This document shows, one piece after another, positions 44,008 through 54,769 of a DNA stretch of 64,000 bases (its first letter is position 1; every line of letters starts with the position of its first letter). Source of the stretch: Batillaria attramentaria (lineage: Eukaryota > Mollusca > Gastropoda > Batillariidae); NCBI GenBank assembly GCA_018292915.2, contig JACVVK020000451.1, positions 218,501 to 282,500 of the forward strand, written 5' to 3'. Position numbers and translations under genes: made by a program. The notes beneath the pieces were generated by a model. It saw nothing but the letters and a program-made list of their open reading frames with translations. It did not search any database and was not told the DNA's origin.

Positions 44008-44344
44008 GCGCGCCTCTTATTCCACGCAAGACGAGCGGACTAGGCACCATACTTAGCGTGTGTCTCAACTCTCAATCGCCCCATAATTCCCCATGATTTC
44101 CCCCTGGCCTTCGCTTTTCGACTGGAGATTAGAGTTTCTCACGGCTGGCACTCGGGACAGGCACAGTCTCGCGTAAATGACAGCTAACTGATTATTCAGC
44201 TGTCTGAAAAGGAAAAAAGCTTTTCCCAACAAGAAGACGACGTCGATCCTTTTTTTTTTCCCCTCCATTAATGTGTGCGAGAATGTACTAGGCATTTCCA
44301 GGAGAGCGTCTGGCCGTTGCAGTTCTCGTTCTCAAAGCCAGCAG

Positions 44345-44455
44345 ACGTTTTCGTGGTATCTATCATCACGCCACTTAGACACCTGGAACAGTGACAGCGG
44401 CCGTAATGCTGGAACTGAGCCAACAGTACTCGATGACGCGGCTCCCATAGTAATC
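44345..44455 (-). repeat. Dispersed repeat R3, minus copy
   Basis: GGTATCTATCATCACGCCAC and CACCTGGAACAGTGACAG are the complement of the R3 copies at 31.7 and 32.7 kb. Confidence 0.6.
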
Positions 44456-44476
44456 TTAGGGTGGGGTGGGTGGGTG

Positions 44477-44634
44477 TTTGGGGGTTTAATGTCCTTTTCC
44501 ACCACATAGGGTGATATCAAAGACGGGGCAACGATGAAAAAGCCAGCAGAAATATTTGGCCCCAGCCGAGATCGAACTCACGATCCGAGCATTGAAAGTC
44601 CAACGCTCTACCATTCGACCACCCCGGCTCCCCC
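44477..44634 (-). mobile_element. tRNA-derived SINE, family 1
   Basis: Complete copy, head GGGGGAGCCGGGGTGGTCGA at 44634, end GGACATTAAACCCCC. Confidence 0.85.
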
Positions 44635-44924
44635 ATAGTAATCTTAGAATGTGGGTTTATTTGACTATGGGTCTTTAACACATTTCGTACCAAACACGGG
44701 GACTCCCCGTTCTTCTGGTTCTCGTCCAACCGAATCAGTCTTTTCATCGTTTACTGTGTGTGGGTGGTAGTGTAACTGAGATTTCATTTTAACTCAAGTT
44801 TGTCTTTATTTAAAAGCTTAAAAGAGTTTCCAGTCTTCCCAACTTCGCTGACTTGTGCAAAGGAAATAGTCTTCCTTCATAACTTACTTGAATAATAGGA
44901 AACAGGAATCGGGTGGGTTGGTGC

Positions 44925-45100
44925 TTTAGGAGTTTAACGTCCTTTTACACCACGCGCGGATGATATCAAAGAAGGGGCAACGAGAAGGGGCAAATACTCG
45001 ATCCCAGTTGGGATGATAGGAATAGGGTTAAGAACTGGTTAGTATGGTGCTTTGTTGCCCCGTCTTTGATATTACCCGTATGCAATGGAAAAGAGTTAAC
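44925..45100. mobile_element. Two SINE family 1 fragments
   Basis: A minus fragment at 44927-45016 (GTTTAACGTCCTTTTACACC to CCCAGTTGGGAT) and a plus 3' fragment at 45050-45102 (TTGCCCCGTCTTTGATATTA to AAAGAGTTAAC). Confidence 0.65.
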
Positions 45101-45110
45101 ACACAGAGAT

Positions 45111-45225
45111 AATAATAATATAGGAGACTTATAGTGCGTTTATACATGTATACAACAGGGTCTAAGCGCCGTACATAATGACGGAAATCAAAACTGGTAC
45201 AGTTGACGACAGCACAAAGCAATCA
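45111..45225. repeat. Dispersed repeat, second copy of 41921-42070
   Basis: Shares GACTTATA, ATACATGTATA and GTCTAAGCGCCGTACATAAT. Confidence 0.7.
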
Positions 45226-45273
45226 CATGAGAACAAACATCACACACCAAGAGCAAATGCAGGATACTCATAG

Positions 45274-45314
<41 letters not shown>

Positions 45315-45639
45315 GGGTAAGTGTGCGGATATAGCTTAGAACGTAGCCAATCAAGGATTAGCTAGTACCGCTGGAAAACAGCACCGTTTTGTCCTCGAAA
45401 CACTAGTTTAGTAGTTGGTACTGTCAGCACACACGGTTAGTGGGTTGGTGCCGTGCGAGACACAAATCTGTCAGCCAAGTAAACTACCAGGCTATTTGTC
45501 GCGGAAAGCAATTTGGCGAAACGTTGTAGCCAATACGGGGATGCACAAAAATAATCTCTTTTAGTCCGGAGACGGAGCGGAGTTGGCCCCTGGTTCCCCC
45601 TCTCATTCCTTTCAGCCTGTGATGGATAAGTGTTCAGGT

Positions 45640-45963
45640 CACTCTCTTTCCCTCAGTGGGGATCCGGACGGTGTTGCCGCAATATTGGTACAGCGAAGTC
45701 AAAAGAAGTCAGCGTAAAGTCTCAAAACAGGCATACAACCATACACACCATCCAGACAACTCTGATCCTCTGCTGACACTCGCATCCTCCGTGTTCCAAA
45801 TGTCAGAACGAAGTCATATGGAGAGCCATCGTGTCTGTACCGAGGACCAACCCTTTGGCACACACTTCCGCAAAGCATCAGACACACAGACTCAGTCCTC
45901 AGCTTTAAAACGTCCATTAAGACACATCTGTTTTCAGCACAACAATTGTGAGTGAATAACAGA

Positions 45964-46014
<51 letters not shown>

Positions 46015-46270
46015 GCTATTTTAGTGCTTTTCATCTTTCTAGTAGTTTTTAGTTTCTTTTAGTTATGTTACCTCTGTAAGCGCTTGCCAGTGAAGAGAGG
46101 ATGCTCGACCAAAAAAACAAAAAAAAAACCCAAACAAACACAAAAACAAAACAAAACAAAAGTCTGAGGCATCCTGCATGTAACTGAGGCTAAAAAACCC
46201 TCTGTAAGCGCTTAGAGATCACAGAGAATAAGCGCAAATAAGGATTCATTATTATTGTTATTATTACAAC
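45640..46270 (+). pseudogene. LINE 3' fragment with reverse-transcriptase C-terminus
   Basis: One plus-strand frame (about 45770-45953) reads ADTRILRVPNVRTKSYGEPS, then GPTLWHTLPQSIRHTDSVLS, then FKTSIKTHLF and a stop. This resembles the usual C-terminal end of CR1/L2-type LINE proteins (YG.RSF...P.LWN.LP...FK..LKTHLF). A GT microsatellite (45966-46007), an A+C stretch and an (ATT)n end (46248-46266) follow. Confidence 0.65.
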
Positions 46271-46319
46271 AGCTTATGGAAAACTTTTCATAGAATGCGT
46301 TGACTCTGCGCACTAGAAT

Positions 46320-46577
46320 CAATCACGTGGGTCACAATGTAGCATTTGAAACCATTGCGGTGACTCTGGGGGGGGGGGGGGACGTGTTAGTTGTTGTAGA
46401 AGTGTTCCGCGTTCCGAGCAGACGACGTTATTTGGTTGCGGACTGAGGACGAGCTAGACGGCATTGATTGGTGGCTATTTATAGAAGCTTTGTCTAGTCC
46501 CAGTCTGTTCAGGAATGGACCGTAGGCTCAAAGATAATCGATCGTATTTCTCTAATATTAGAAGCGAGCCATAAATG
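46320..46577 (+). repeat. Dispersed repeat R1, plus copy
   Basis: Same block order as 28171-28417, with a G run at 46369-46381. Confidence 0.75.
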
Positions 46578-46894
46578 ACGTAATGTTCCCAATATTACGT
46601 GCACCTCACTGGGGCTCAGGTTCGTGTTCCTTACTTGCTGTCCAGGTTCTTCTTGCGTTCATTCCCCCCCCCCCCCCCCCCCCCGGAAAACCGGTTTCTT
46701 CAGCATTTGGACGGACGGAAGAAGTCTCATTCACTCACAAAAAGACTCGTGTGTACCAGAGAATCTCATATGTGCGAAGCTTGAGCGTGCAGTGTGACAC
46801 CAGAGACGTGCTGTAATAAACTCCACACACTGCTGTAACTTTTCTACGCGCTCACGAGTCTTTCTGTGAATGAATGAGACTTCTTCCGCAGTCA

Positions 46895-47078
46895 ATATAA
46901 GAACTCGCTACGTGAAGAGTGTTCGCCTGAGTGTCACCGTATCCCTCGGTAAGACGACGAGCTCTTCGAACACTCACCACGTAACAATACTGGCGACTCC
47001 ACTCGGCAAGCCCCGAGGCCAAATCCCCGTCCCTTCACTCTGTCGTGTATAGGCGAAACACAACACGTCAATGATGTC
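46895..47078 (+). repeat. Dispersed repeat R4, left part, split by the LINE
   Basis: CGGCAAGCCCCGAGGCCAAA and GTGTATAGGCGAAACAC match the uninterrupted copies at 54770-55150 and, inverted, 61640-62050. The sequence resumes at 50375. Confidence 0.8.
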
Positions 47079-50000
47079 TTACTTACTTACTTAGGCCCTT
47101 GGCTCCACGTGGAGCATAGGCCATCGACAACCCTTCGCCATCGCACTCTGTTCTGGGCTAGTCTTGCCACTCCAGTCCAGTTGGTCCCCTGCTTACATAG
47201 CTCTGCCTCAGTGTCCCGCCTCCAGCTGTTGCGAGGCCGGCCTCTCTTCCTTTTCCCCTGCGGGTTCCATGTCAGGGCTTGGCGTGTGGTGCTGGATGCT
47301 GGCTTCCTGAGGGTGTGTCCAATCCAGCCCCACTTCCTCCGCAGGATCTGCTTGGCCACTGGTTCCTGCCCCGCTCGCTCCCACAACTCTTCATTCCGGA
47401 TCTTCTCTGGCCATCGGATGTTGAAGATGCGCCTCAGACAGGTGTTGAGAAATGTCTGGATCTTCTGCTGCATCGTCTTCGTTGTCCTCCATGTTTCGCA
47501 TCCGTAGAGCAGAACTGACTTCACGTTGGAGTTGAAGATGCGAAGTTTGGTTCTTATGCTGACAACTTTGGATGCCCAGACGTTCTTCAGCATGACCATT
47601 GCTGCCCTTGCCTTGCCGATTCTGGCTGTGACATCTCGGTCTGTGCCTCCCTGTCCATCAACCACACTCCCCAGGTAGACAAAAGACTCCACCTCCCTGA
47701 TGGGCTCTCCACCGACTGTGACTGGTGTGTTGGCAGTGGTGTTGATCTTCATCAGCTCGGTTTTCTTCCTGTTGATCTTGAGCCCTGTTCCGGCTGATGT
47801 GGCTTCCAGGCACGTAGTCTTGTCCTGCATCTGGCTGTGGCTGTGAGACAGGAGCGCCAGGTCGTCCGCGAAGTCGAGGTCATCCAGCTGCGTCCAGAGT
47901 GTCCACTGTATCCCGTTTTTCCTGCCTGCTGTAGTGGTCTTCATGATCCAGTCGATGACCAGGAGGAAGAGAAACGGGGACAACAGGCATCCCTGGCGGA
48001 CTCCGGTCTTCACCTCGAAGCTTTCTGACAACTGGCCGGCATGGGCAATCCTGCAGCTCATGTCTTGGTAGGTGCACTGGATCAGGGAGATGATCTTCCC
48101 GGGAACTCCATAGTGCCTTAGCAGCTTCCACAGCGCCTCTCTGTCTACACTGTCGAAGGCCTTCTCATAGTCTATGAAGTTGATGTAGAGGGGGGAGTTC
48201 CACTCCAGTGACTGCTCCACAATGATGCGTAGGCTGGCAATCTGGTCAGCGCAGGACCTGTTCCTGCGAAAGCCTGCCTGCTGGTCTCGGAGCATGGGGT
48301 CGACTGCCTCTCTCATCCTCTCCAGTAGAATTCTGTTGAGAACCTTGCCTGGCACTGACAGGAGCATGATCCCTCGGTAGTTGCTGCAGTCCCTGAGGTC
48401 CCCTTTCTTTGGCAGCTTGATGACGATCCCTTCTTTCCACTGGGCTGGCACCTCTTCCTTCTCCCAGATCTTGCTGAACAGGCTGTGCAGCATGTTGACG
48501 GCTGTCTCTGTGTCTGCTTTAATGGCTTCTGCTGGTATCTCGTCCGGCCCTGCAGCTTTCCCATTTCTCAGTGTCATGATGGCTTTCCTGATCTCCGCCT
48601 TAGAGGGCTTGTCGCAGTTGATGGGTAGTTCTGTCTCAGCTGGCGGGATGTCTGGTGGTGTTTCAGGGATGGGGCGATTTAACAGCTCCCTGAAGTGTTC
48701 TGCCCATCGCTTCAGCTGTTCCTCAGTTGTTGTCAGTGGGTGCCCGTTCTTGTCCTTCACTGGTTTGTCTGTCTGCTGAAATTTGCCCGCGAGCTTCTTG
48801 GTCACCTGGTACAGGTCTTTTAGATTCCCTTGTCGGGCTGCTTCCTCTGCTTGACTGGCCAGGTTGTCGATGTAGTCCCTCTTGTCCTTCCTGGTGCTCC
48901 TCTTCACTTCTCTGTCAGCTGCTGTGTATTCCTCTTGTGCCTTTGCCTTGGCTCTTCTTGTTCGGCTCGTGTTCAGTGCAGTTTTCTTCTCTTTCCTAAC
49001 TTCCAGCTTCTGGATGGTATCAGCAGAGATCCATTCCTTATGTTGGGTCTTTCTCTTGCCAAGGACCTCTTCGCATGTGTCGTGCCAGAGTTTCTTGCTG
49101 TGTTCCCACTGTGTCTCGATGTCCATTTCACTGTCTTCTATCAGGTCTTGCAGTGGCTGGAACCTGTTGGAAAGGCTGATCCGGAATGCTGCTTGTGTGT
49201 CTGTGTTCCTGAGAAGTCCAACGTTGTACCTGGTCCGTGTGCTGTTGGCGTTGGTGTGCCTCTTAAGCCGAAGTCTCAATGTTGTTGCAAGAAGGTGGTG
49301 GTCTGATGATACATCGGCACCCCTCATCACGCGCACATCCCGCCACGATCTCCTGAACTTCCGGCTGATGCAGATGTGATCAATCTGGTTCTCCGTGACA
49401 TGGTCCGGCGATCTCCATGTGGCCTTGTGGATGCGCTTGTGTGGGAAGATGCTGCCTCCTATCACTAGCTGGTTCAGGGCACAAAAGTCTGCAAAGCGCT
49501 CGCCATTTTCGTTCATCTGTCCCAGTCCGTGTGTTCCCATGGTGTCCTCATAGCCTGTGTTGTCTGATCCAATCTTGGCGTTGAAGTCTCCCATCAGTAT
49601 GGTCATGTCCTTGGCTCCTCCTCTATCTATCACTGTCTGCAGTTGTTGGTAGAAGTCATCTTTTTTCTCCTCTTCCGCATCATTGGTGGGAGCGTAGCAC
49701 TGGATGATGTTCAGCTTGATGTTTTTTTTCTTGGTGATGAATTTGGCTGTGATGATGCGGGAGTTGACAGGTTCCCAGCCGATGAGTGCCCGCTGTGCCT
49801 CCGGTGCCAGCATCAGGGCCACGCCCTCAGTGTGGGGGGCTCCATCCTCTGTGTGTCCAGAGTACAGCAATTGCTCTCCCGATGAAAATCTCAGCTGTCC
49901 TGTCTGTAGCCACCTTGTCTCACTCAGTCCCAGTACTCCTATCTTGTAGTTCTTCATCTCTCTTGCTACTTGTATGGTCCTTCCTACTTCATACATTGTC

Positions 50001-50374
50001 CTGATGTTCCATGTGGCTACTCTCGTTGTTGTCCTGGGTGTTAGAAGGGGGGTCGGCCTTGCAGCTTCCTTTCGGCTTTCACTGCAATGCGTCATAGGTC
50101 TCCGGGATGGAGACCCTTCCTCGCCCAGGTGAATGTCTCGGTTTGTTGCTGTCGATGCTTCAGTAACTTAGTGTTTTTTTACAGGTAGGGCTGTTAACCC
50201 TACGCAAACCCATTTAGCCTCTTGGAGAGGTGGTCCACATTCGTCTGACCTCTACCCTTCGACCTGTCCAGCTTGGGTGACCCTGCCAGGAGCATGTGCT
50301 CCTGCTGGCATAGTTCTCTGGGTCATTGAGGTACACAAGCCACTACCCCACGACAAGGGTTGGAACATGTAGGG
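47079..50374 (-). mobile_element. Full-length RTE-like LINE retrotransposon
   Basis: A 3296-bp element flanked by a perfect 12-bp direct repeat GTCAATGATGTC (47067-47078 and 50375-50386). The 3' end is a short (AAGT)n run, not poly(A), as in RTE-type elements. There is a 5' leader of about 280 bp and a single ORF. Empty copies of the host repeat (54.8 and 61.6 kb) show the pre-insertion state. Confidence 0.92.
47087..50095 (-). CDS. LINE ORF: AP endonuclease and reverse transcriptase, 1002 aa
   Basis: Catalyses target-primed reverse transcription. The N-terminal APE-type endonuclease (about 24-270) has Asn30, Glu59 in SETRW, the YAPTN, GDFNAKIG and QIDH motifs and SSDHHLL at the end. The reverse transcriptase (about 540-800) has the NYRGI, AGFR, FIDYEKAFD, GVRQGCLLSPFLF and FADDLALL motifs, so all catalytic Asp residues are present. 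The C-terminal part (about 850-1000) carries YGCETW, KWGWIGHTLRKP and KRKRGRPRNSWRR. No internal stop or frameshift. The TAA stop is the first unit of the AAGT tail. Clade assignment to RTE is from motifs and tail; a related clade is possible. Confidence 0.95.
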   Translation of the reverse strand: MTHCSESRKEAARPTPLLTPRTTTRVATWNIRTMYEVGRTIQVAREMKNYKIGVLGLSETRWLQTGQLRFSSGEQLLYSGHTEDGAPHTEGVALMLAPEAQRALIGWEPVNSRIITAKFITKKKNIKLNIIQCYAPTNDAEEEKKDDFYQQLQTVIDRGGAKDMTILMGDFNAKIGSDNTGYEDTMGTHGLGQMNENGERFADFCALNQLVIGGSIFPHKRIHKATWRSPDHVTENQIDHICISRKFRRSWRDVRVMRGADVSSDHHLLATTLRLRLKRHTNANSTRTRYNVGLLRNTDTQAAFRISLSNRFQPLQDLIEDSEMDIETQWEHSKKLWHDTCEEVLGKRKTQHKEWISADTIQKLEVRKEKKTALNTSRTRRAKAKAQEEYTAADREVKRSTRKDKRDYIDNLASQAEEAARQGNLKDLYQVTKKLAGKFQQTDKPVKDKNGHPLTTTEEQLKRWAEHFRELLNRPIPETPPDIPPAETELPINCDKPSKAEIRKAIMTLRNGKAAGPDEIPAEAIKADTETAVNMLHSLFSKIWEKEEVPAQWKEGIVIKLPKKGDLRDCSNYRGIMLLSVPGKVLNRILLERMREAVDPMLRDQQAGFRRNRSCADQIASLRIIVEQSLEWNSPLYINFIDYEKAFDSVDREALWKLLRHYGVPGKIISLIQCTYQDMSCRIAHAGQLSESFEVKTGVRQGCLLSPFLFLLVIDWIMKTTTAGRKNGIQWTLWTQLDDLDFADDLALLSHSHSQMQDKTTCLEATSAGTGLKINRKKTELMKINTTANTPVTVGGEPIREVESFVYLGSVVDGQGGTDRDVTARIGKARAAMVMLKNVWASKVVSIRTKLRIFNSNVKSVLLYGCETWRTTKTMQQKIQTFLNTCLRRIFNIRWPEKIRNEELWERAGQEPVAKQILRRKWGWIGHTLRKPASSTTRQALTWNPQGKRKRGRPRNSWRRDTEAELCKQGTNWTGVARLAQNRVRWRRVVDGLCSTWSQGPK

Positions 50375-50386
50375 GTCAATGATGTC

Positions 50387-50665
50387 ATTGTAAGGAAAAA
50401 GGGGGTGATTTCAAGATGAAAGAGACTGACGTAATGGTCATTTTCCTCAAACTACGTCAATGGACTTACTGCTTTCTTTCCTTGTTTCAGTCATATCAAC
50501 CTGCACGTGCTTCTCTCGTTGTAGTGTCTGGCAAAAAAAAAAAAAAATAAATAAAAAAAAATGCCAGATCATGATACCCGGCTTGTGTTGTGTTCATTAT
50601 GCCCGGCCGCGGAACGCGATTGGATGAATTCTGAGGGTTCGGCCCTTTTTGGTTGAGAGGAGTGG
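50387..50665 (+). repeat. Dispersed repeat R4, right part
   Basis: GGGGTGATTTCAAGATGAAAG, TCAATGGACTTACTGCTTTC and GTGTCTGGCAAA continue the repeat interrupted by the LINE. Confidence 0.8.
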
Positions 50666-50689
50666 GCTCGTCCATCCTGTCTCCTCTTC

Positions 50690-50745
50690 TGGCCAGTGTT
50701 TGACATCAACCGTATGTGGTGGAAAAGGACGTTAAACTCCCAAAA
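50690..50745 (+). mobile_element. SINE family 1, 3' fragment
   Basis: GACATCAACCGTATGTGGTG and GAAAAGGACGTTAAACTCCC. Confidence 0.6.
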
Positions 50746-50940
50746 CAGCCACCCACCTTCTTCTGGCAAGTCTCCAACAGATTCCACCGCGTCAGCCTTA
50801 GTAAGTACAGGCCACTGACTCAGCATTTCTGACAATACCGTCACTTCCCTTTTACTCTTCGGCCTCTCTCTTCTGCTATTCTGGCTGTTCGGGGGTCCTC
50901 ATTGCTTTGCACAACATTACCGACTCCCTAGGCCTAAATC

Positions 50941-51010
50941 CCCCCCCCCCCCGCTCCCACCCCCACCCCCACCCCCTCCCCCACCCCCTCCTCCTCCTCC
51001 CCACCTCGTC
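50941..51010 (+). repeat. C-rich tract
   Basis: C runs with CCCCA and CTCC units. Confidence 0.9.
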
Positions 51011-51477
51011 TTTCCTGGCCGTGAGAAGTTAGTTCAGTGCGAGAGGGAAGTGGCTTCTGATGAATTAGGCTTCTGAATGCTGACAGATTTTATCAATAAT
51101 TTGCGCTCGAGCACATAGATCAAGCGCACTTCCTGTCTCGGACTTTTCGCCATTATCAAAGGAACGAAATTGCCCCTGCCCGGTTATTGGTTTACGGAGG
51201 CAGTCAGAAATTGTCTGCGGGACTCTCAGTCTCGGCAAGTCTTGCGAAATGCTTGGCTTAGGGGGGGAATTGTTGTAGGTGTTTGATGGCGCACGCGCAT
51301 ATGTACGTATATAGTTTCTCATATTTTTTTTATACATACGTTTTTGTATATATGGCTCTCGTCAAAGACGGTACTGTTATGTTAAAAAAAAAAATTAATG
51401 CACACAGTTGTCTCCCTGAAATCTCAATGCTTCAAGGTTGCTCCCACCCCCCCACCCCCCGCTACCCCTCTGCCGCC

Positions 51478-51505
51478 TACACACACACACACACACACAC
51501 ACACG

Positions 51506-51573
<68 letters not shown>

Positions 51574-51620
51574 GTTGAACAAACAAACAAACAAACAAAC
51601 AAACAAACAAACAAACAAAC
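51478..51620 (+). repeat. CA then AAAC microsatellites
   Basis: (CA)n at 51478-51568, then (CAAA)n at 51577-51619. Confidence 0.95.
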
Positions 51621-51899
51621 AGTTAATGACATGAGATTTTTTGGCAATAGACCTGTATTCAGAAAGCAGATATTCGGAAAGTAGATCAGTTTTGAATTTA
51701 TACGCCCCCCCCCCCACCCCCTCTCTGTCCTCACTTTCTCGGTAGTCTAGATTGTCAGTTTATCTTTGCATATTACGTTTGTTTTTGTTTCTTTATTATT
51801 GATGAATGTAGTGAGGACTTCTTGTAAGATAGGCAGAGATGCCTACAAGAATTATCCTAATAAACGTTTCATCATCATCATCAGCATCATCTGTATGTG

Positions 51900-51975
51900 T
51901 TTGTGTGTGCGTGCGTGCGTGCGTGCGTGCGTGTGTGTGTTAGTGTGTGTGTTAGTGTGTGTGTGTGTGTGTGTG

Positions 51976-52015
<40 letters not shown>
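51900..52015 (+). repeat. GT/GCGT microsatellite
   Basis: (GCGT)n, then (GT)n with regular TTAG interruptions. Confidence 0.95.
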
Positions 52016-52479
52016 GAACTGAACACTTCCAAACAGAAGACACACGCTGCAGTAGAACGTCTGTAAATGAGGGGGTTAAAAAAAAAAAAAAATCCGTGAG
52101 ACACGGTGACGGAGAAGTCTGCTGGGCCTGGGACCGCGGAAGCTCAGCGGACGTACAACTTGCCAAGTTAGTGCTAAAAGCGTTGTGGCTAGCTGCGTGA
52201 CTGAGGCTGATTTATTTTTCATGTAAACCCGACTCGCGGTCTTTGATACCCAAAATTAGTTTTTTTAAATTTCTTTTTTCTTACCAGTACAGTCCTTCGG
52301 GAAAACACCGGCGTGAAACAATACTCACAAAAACACGCGACTGATTAATTTTCCGAGTTTCCGAGCGCTTAATGAAATCTAGTAGTGCTCCTTTTCACAT
52401 CAGTAAGCCTACTATATTTGATGTTCAAGTAGTTTGGTGTTGAATGCCGTGCGACTGTAGTCACACTGACGAGCCATAA

Positions 52480-52760
52480 ATTTTGCGCTACTCCAGAGTG
52501 GGTAAACGCACTTGGTTTGTGATACAGTGTGGAATGGCGATACGTAGCTAAAAACACACTAGCATGCTGTTTGAGGACACCGTCAATTTTCGAGCTTTGC
52601 CTGACACATGTAGGTGCGCCAGTTTCTTAGAGTGTAGTAGATGCATGAAATACGCCCGCACAAACCTATACTTTGTCAGATACAAGCCTAAATAACAAGC
52701 TAGTGTGCTTTCACCTACGTATCACCAGTGCGCGGCGTATCACAAACCAAGGGCCACACC
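52480..52760. mobile_element. Inverted-repeat element, possible MITE
   Basis: GTTTGTGATAC and CGATACGTAGC...CACACTAGCATG (52515-52571) pair with CATAT-spaced complements AGCTAGTGTGCTTTCACC, TACGTATCACC and GTATCACAAAC (52698-52748). Arms are about 55 bp and imperfect. Confidence 0.55.
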
Positions 52761-53004
52761 ATCCTGTACTCACAGGTGCTTGAGAGGGAATATGACCTTG
52801 ACCGGATACTGGACCGGTCCAATTCATTTGACTGCGGCTTTTGGAACTAATACTGTTCAGGAGCAAGAACAAGAACCTTTTTTTTTTTTCTTACAATGGA
52901 TGAAGTTACAGGCATATTCATACCAGTTTTAAAACTTGTCGTTGCTATAGTACATGGATTAACTCTGCTGTCAACAAAAGGAAAATGAGGTAATAGGTAA
53001 ACAG

Positions 53005-53024
53005 CGCGCGCGCGCGCGCGCACA

Positions 53025-53100
<76 letters not shown>
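53005..53100 (+). repeat. CG then CA microsatellite
   Basis: (CG)n of about 18 bp, then (CA)n. Confidence 0.95.
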
Positions 53101-53164
53101 TGCAACTTTTGCTGGAGCCTTTGAGTTCGATAGTGCAAATAACATAAAAGGCATTTGGTGGGTT

Positions 53165-53235
53165 TGCTCTTTGGGGGGTTGTTGCAGGTTTAATTCCTTT
53201 TCCACCAGATAAGCTCGATATCAAAGAAGGGGGGC
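53165..53235 (-). mobile_element. SINE family 1, 3' fragment
   Basis: GGTTTAATTCCTTTTCCACC, GATATCAAAGAAGG and GGCAAC; diverged and head missing. Confidence 0.5.
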
Positions 53236-53375
53236 AACAACAACAACAACGACTAGACCCCCAAAAAAACAAACAAACAAACAAACAAACAAACAAACAA
53301 ACAAACAAACAAACAAAACAACAATAACAACAAAAGCCAAAAAAAAAAAAAAAAAAACCAAACAAACACACAAAA
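53236..53375 (+). repeat. CAA and AAAC tract
   Basis: (CAA)n, (AAAC)n and a poly-A run of about 19. Confidence 0.9.
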
Positions 53376-53799
53376 GTGCAAAATATTTGTGGGCTACTTC
53401 GAAACGTACGGTCACAGAACACAAACACGGAACCGCGGATTGTTTAGCTCTGTGCCCAGATGGTCCATGAGCGGGACGTGCAAGGCATACATATTGCATT
53501 GCCTGGCAATTCACTCCAAAGAAAATCTGTGATTGATCGAAGATTGCTTTAGATTGAATCGCAAGTCCCGTTCGCCATTTCGGTTTTACTGCGTCGTCGC
53601 ACTTTTTTTTTTTTTTTTAAAACCGCGACTGACTTTTTGTGCTTTCAAAGCTAGTCATTTCTCTCTCTCTCTCTCTCTCTCTGTGTCACACTCTCTGCTT
53701 CTTTTGTATCGATGATCTAATTCCAGGTAGATATGTGTATCTGCGCGTGTGATTTTCAAGTAGCGGAGCTGACATAGTTTAGGAAAGATAAGACAGAAA

Positions 53800-53892
53800 G
53801 ACAGATCCTTGTACCTATATCATTTTCTCCTTGTGAAATAAAGTTTCATTTCATTTCATTTCATCTCTCTCTCTCTCCCCCCCCCCCCCCCT
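53800..53892 (+). mobile_element. Retroelement 3' end with TTCAT tail
   Basis: TTGTGAAATAAAG then TTTCATTTCATTTCATTTCA, followed by CT and C runs. Third example of the AATAAAG plus pentamer layout. Confidence 0.55.
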
Positions 53893-53916
53893 CTCGTGTC
53901 AGTCACGCGTTGCAGC

Positions 53917-53924
<8 letters not shown>

Positions 53925-53971
<47 letters not shown>
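53925..53971 (+). repeat. GT microsatellite
   Basis: (GT)n. Confidence 0.95.
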
Positions 53972-54116
53972 GTAAGGACAGACAGTTAGAGAGACCTGTG
54001 CGTCTATGATCGCATCCTTGGAAAAACAAAGTTTCTCTCTCTCTCTGCCTCCCCCCTCCCCTCTGTCTCTTGTAAAGCAGAGGGGGGGGGGGGGGAGGAA
54101 GAGCGGATAGTTTTCC

Positions 54117-54193
54117 TTTCTGTCTGTATGTCTGTCTGTCTGTCTCTCGCCAGAAACTAGAGTCACTTCCTAGACAGACAGACAGACAGACTT
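54117..54193. repeat. TCTG and CAGA arrays facing each other
   Basis: (GTCT)n at 54119-54147 and (ACAG)n at 54174-54192 are inverted copies about 25 bp apart and can form a hairpin. Confidence 0.8.
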
Positions 54194-54239
54194 CCTTTAC
54201 CTTCATATTGCCAACACGCACACACTTTATCATTTCAGA

Positions 54240-54765
54240 CGAGTGGCTTCATTTCTTACCAACACACAATTCTTCATCATAACATATCACATCTTCATCT
54301 GGAATCGGATTACCACTATTTTTTGTAACCCCTGCTACTACTCAGATCCTCAAAAATTTGGATTTAATCTGGTCAGGTTTTGGGGGAGTAATTTTAATTT
54401 GGCAAGTATTCCTTTACTTTTTGTGAGGAGTTTAGCACTAATACTGACAGCGAAGAGGGGTCGTACTGATGTACAAGATGTACAAGATGGGTGCTCCATG
54501 AAACTGTTGGTTGCCTCGTATTGATTCTTCTTAATTCCCTCTCCTTCTCCTTATATCCGCATCTTTCTTCCTGGCGGAAAAAAATCTAATAAATATTTCC
54601 TGTTCTGCATGCAGTTCCTTCAAAAAAAGAAAAACAACTATTCCAGATAATTCCTGCAATTAGGCGCAATTAATCATTCCACAAATTGCACATGCAATAC
54701 ATGTCGTCTGCTAAGGACCCCGCTCGATCAATAAGGCGTAATTCGGCTTGTCCCTTCGGCCATAA
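54240..54765. other. Unassigned intergenic sequence
   Basis: AT-rich, nothing recognised. Confidence 0.4.
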
Positions 54766-54769
54766 TACG

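Noticed and set aside
47109..49949. Plus-strand ORFs of 60-165 residues within the LINE
   Set aside because: Shadows of the long minus-strand retrotransposon ORF.
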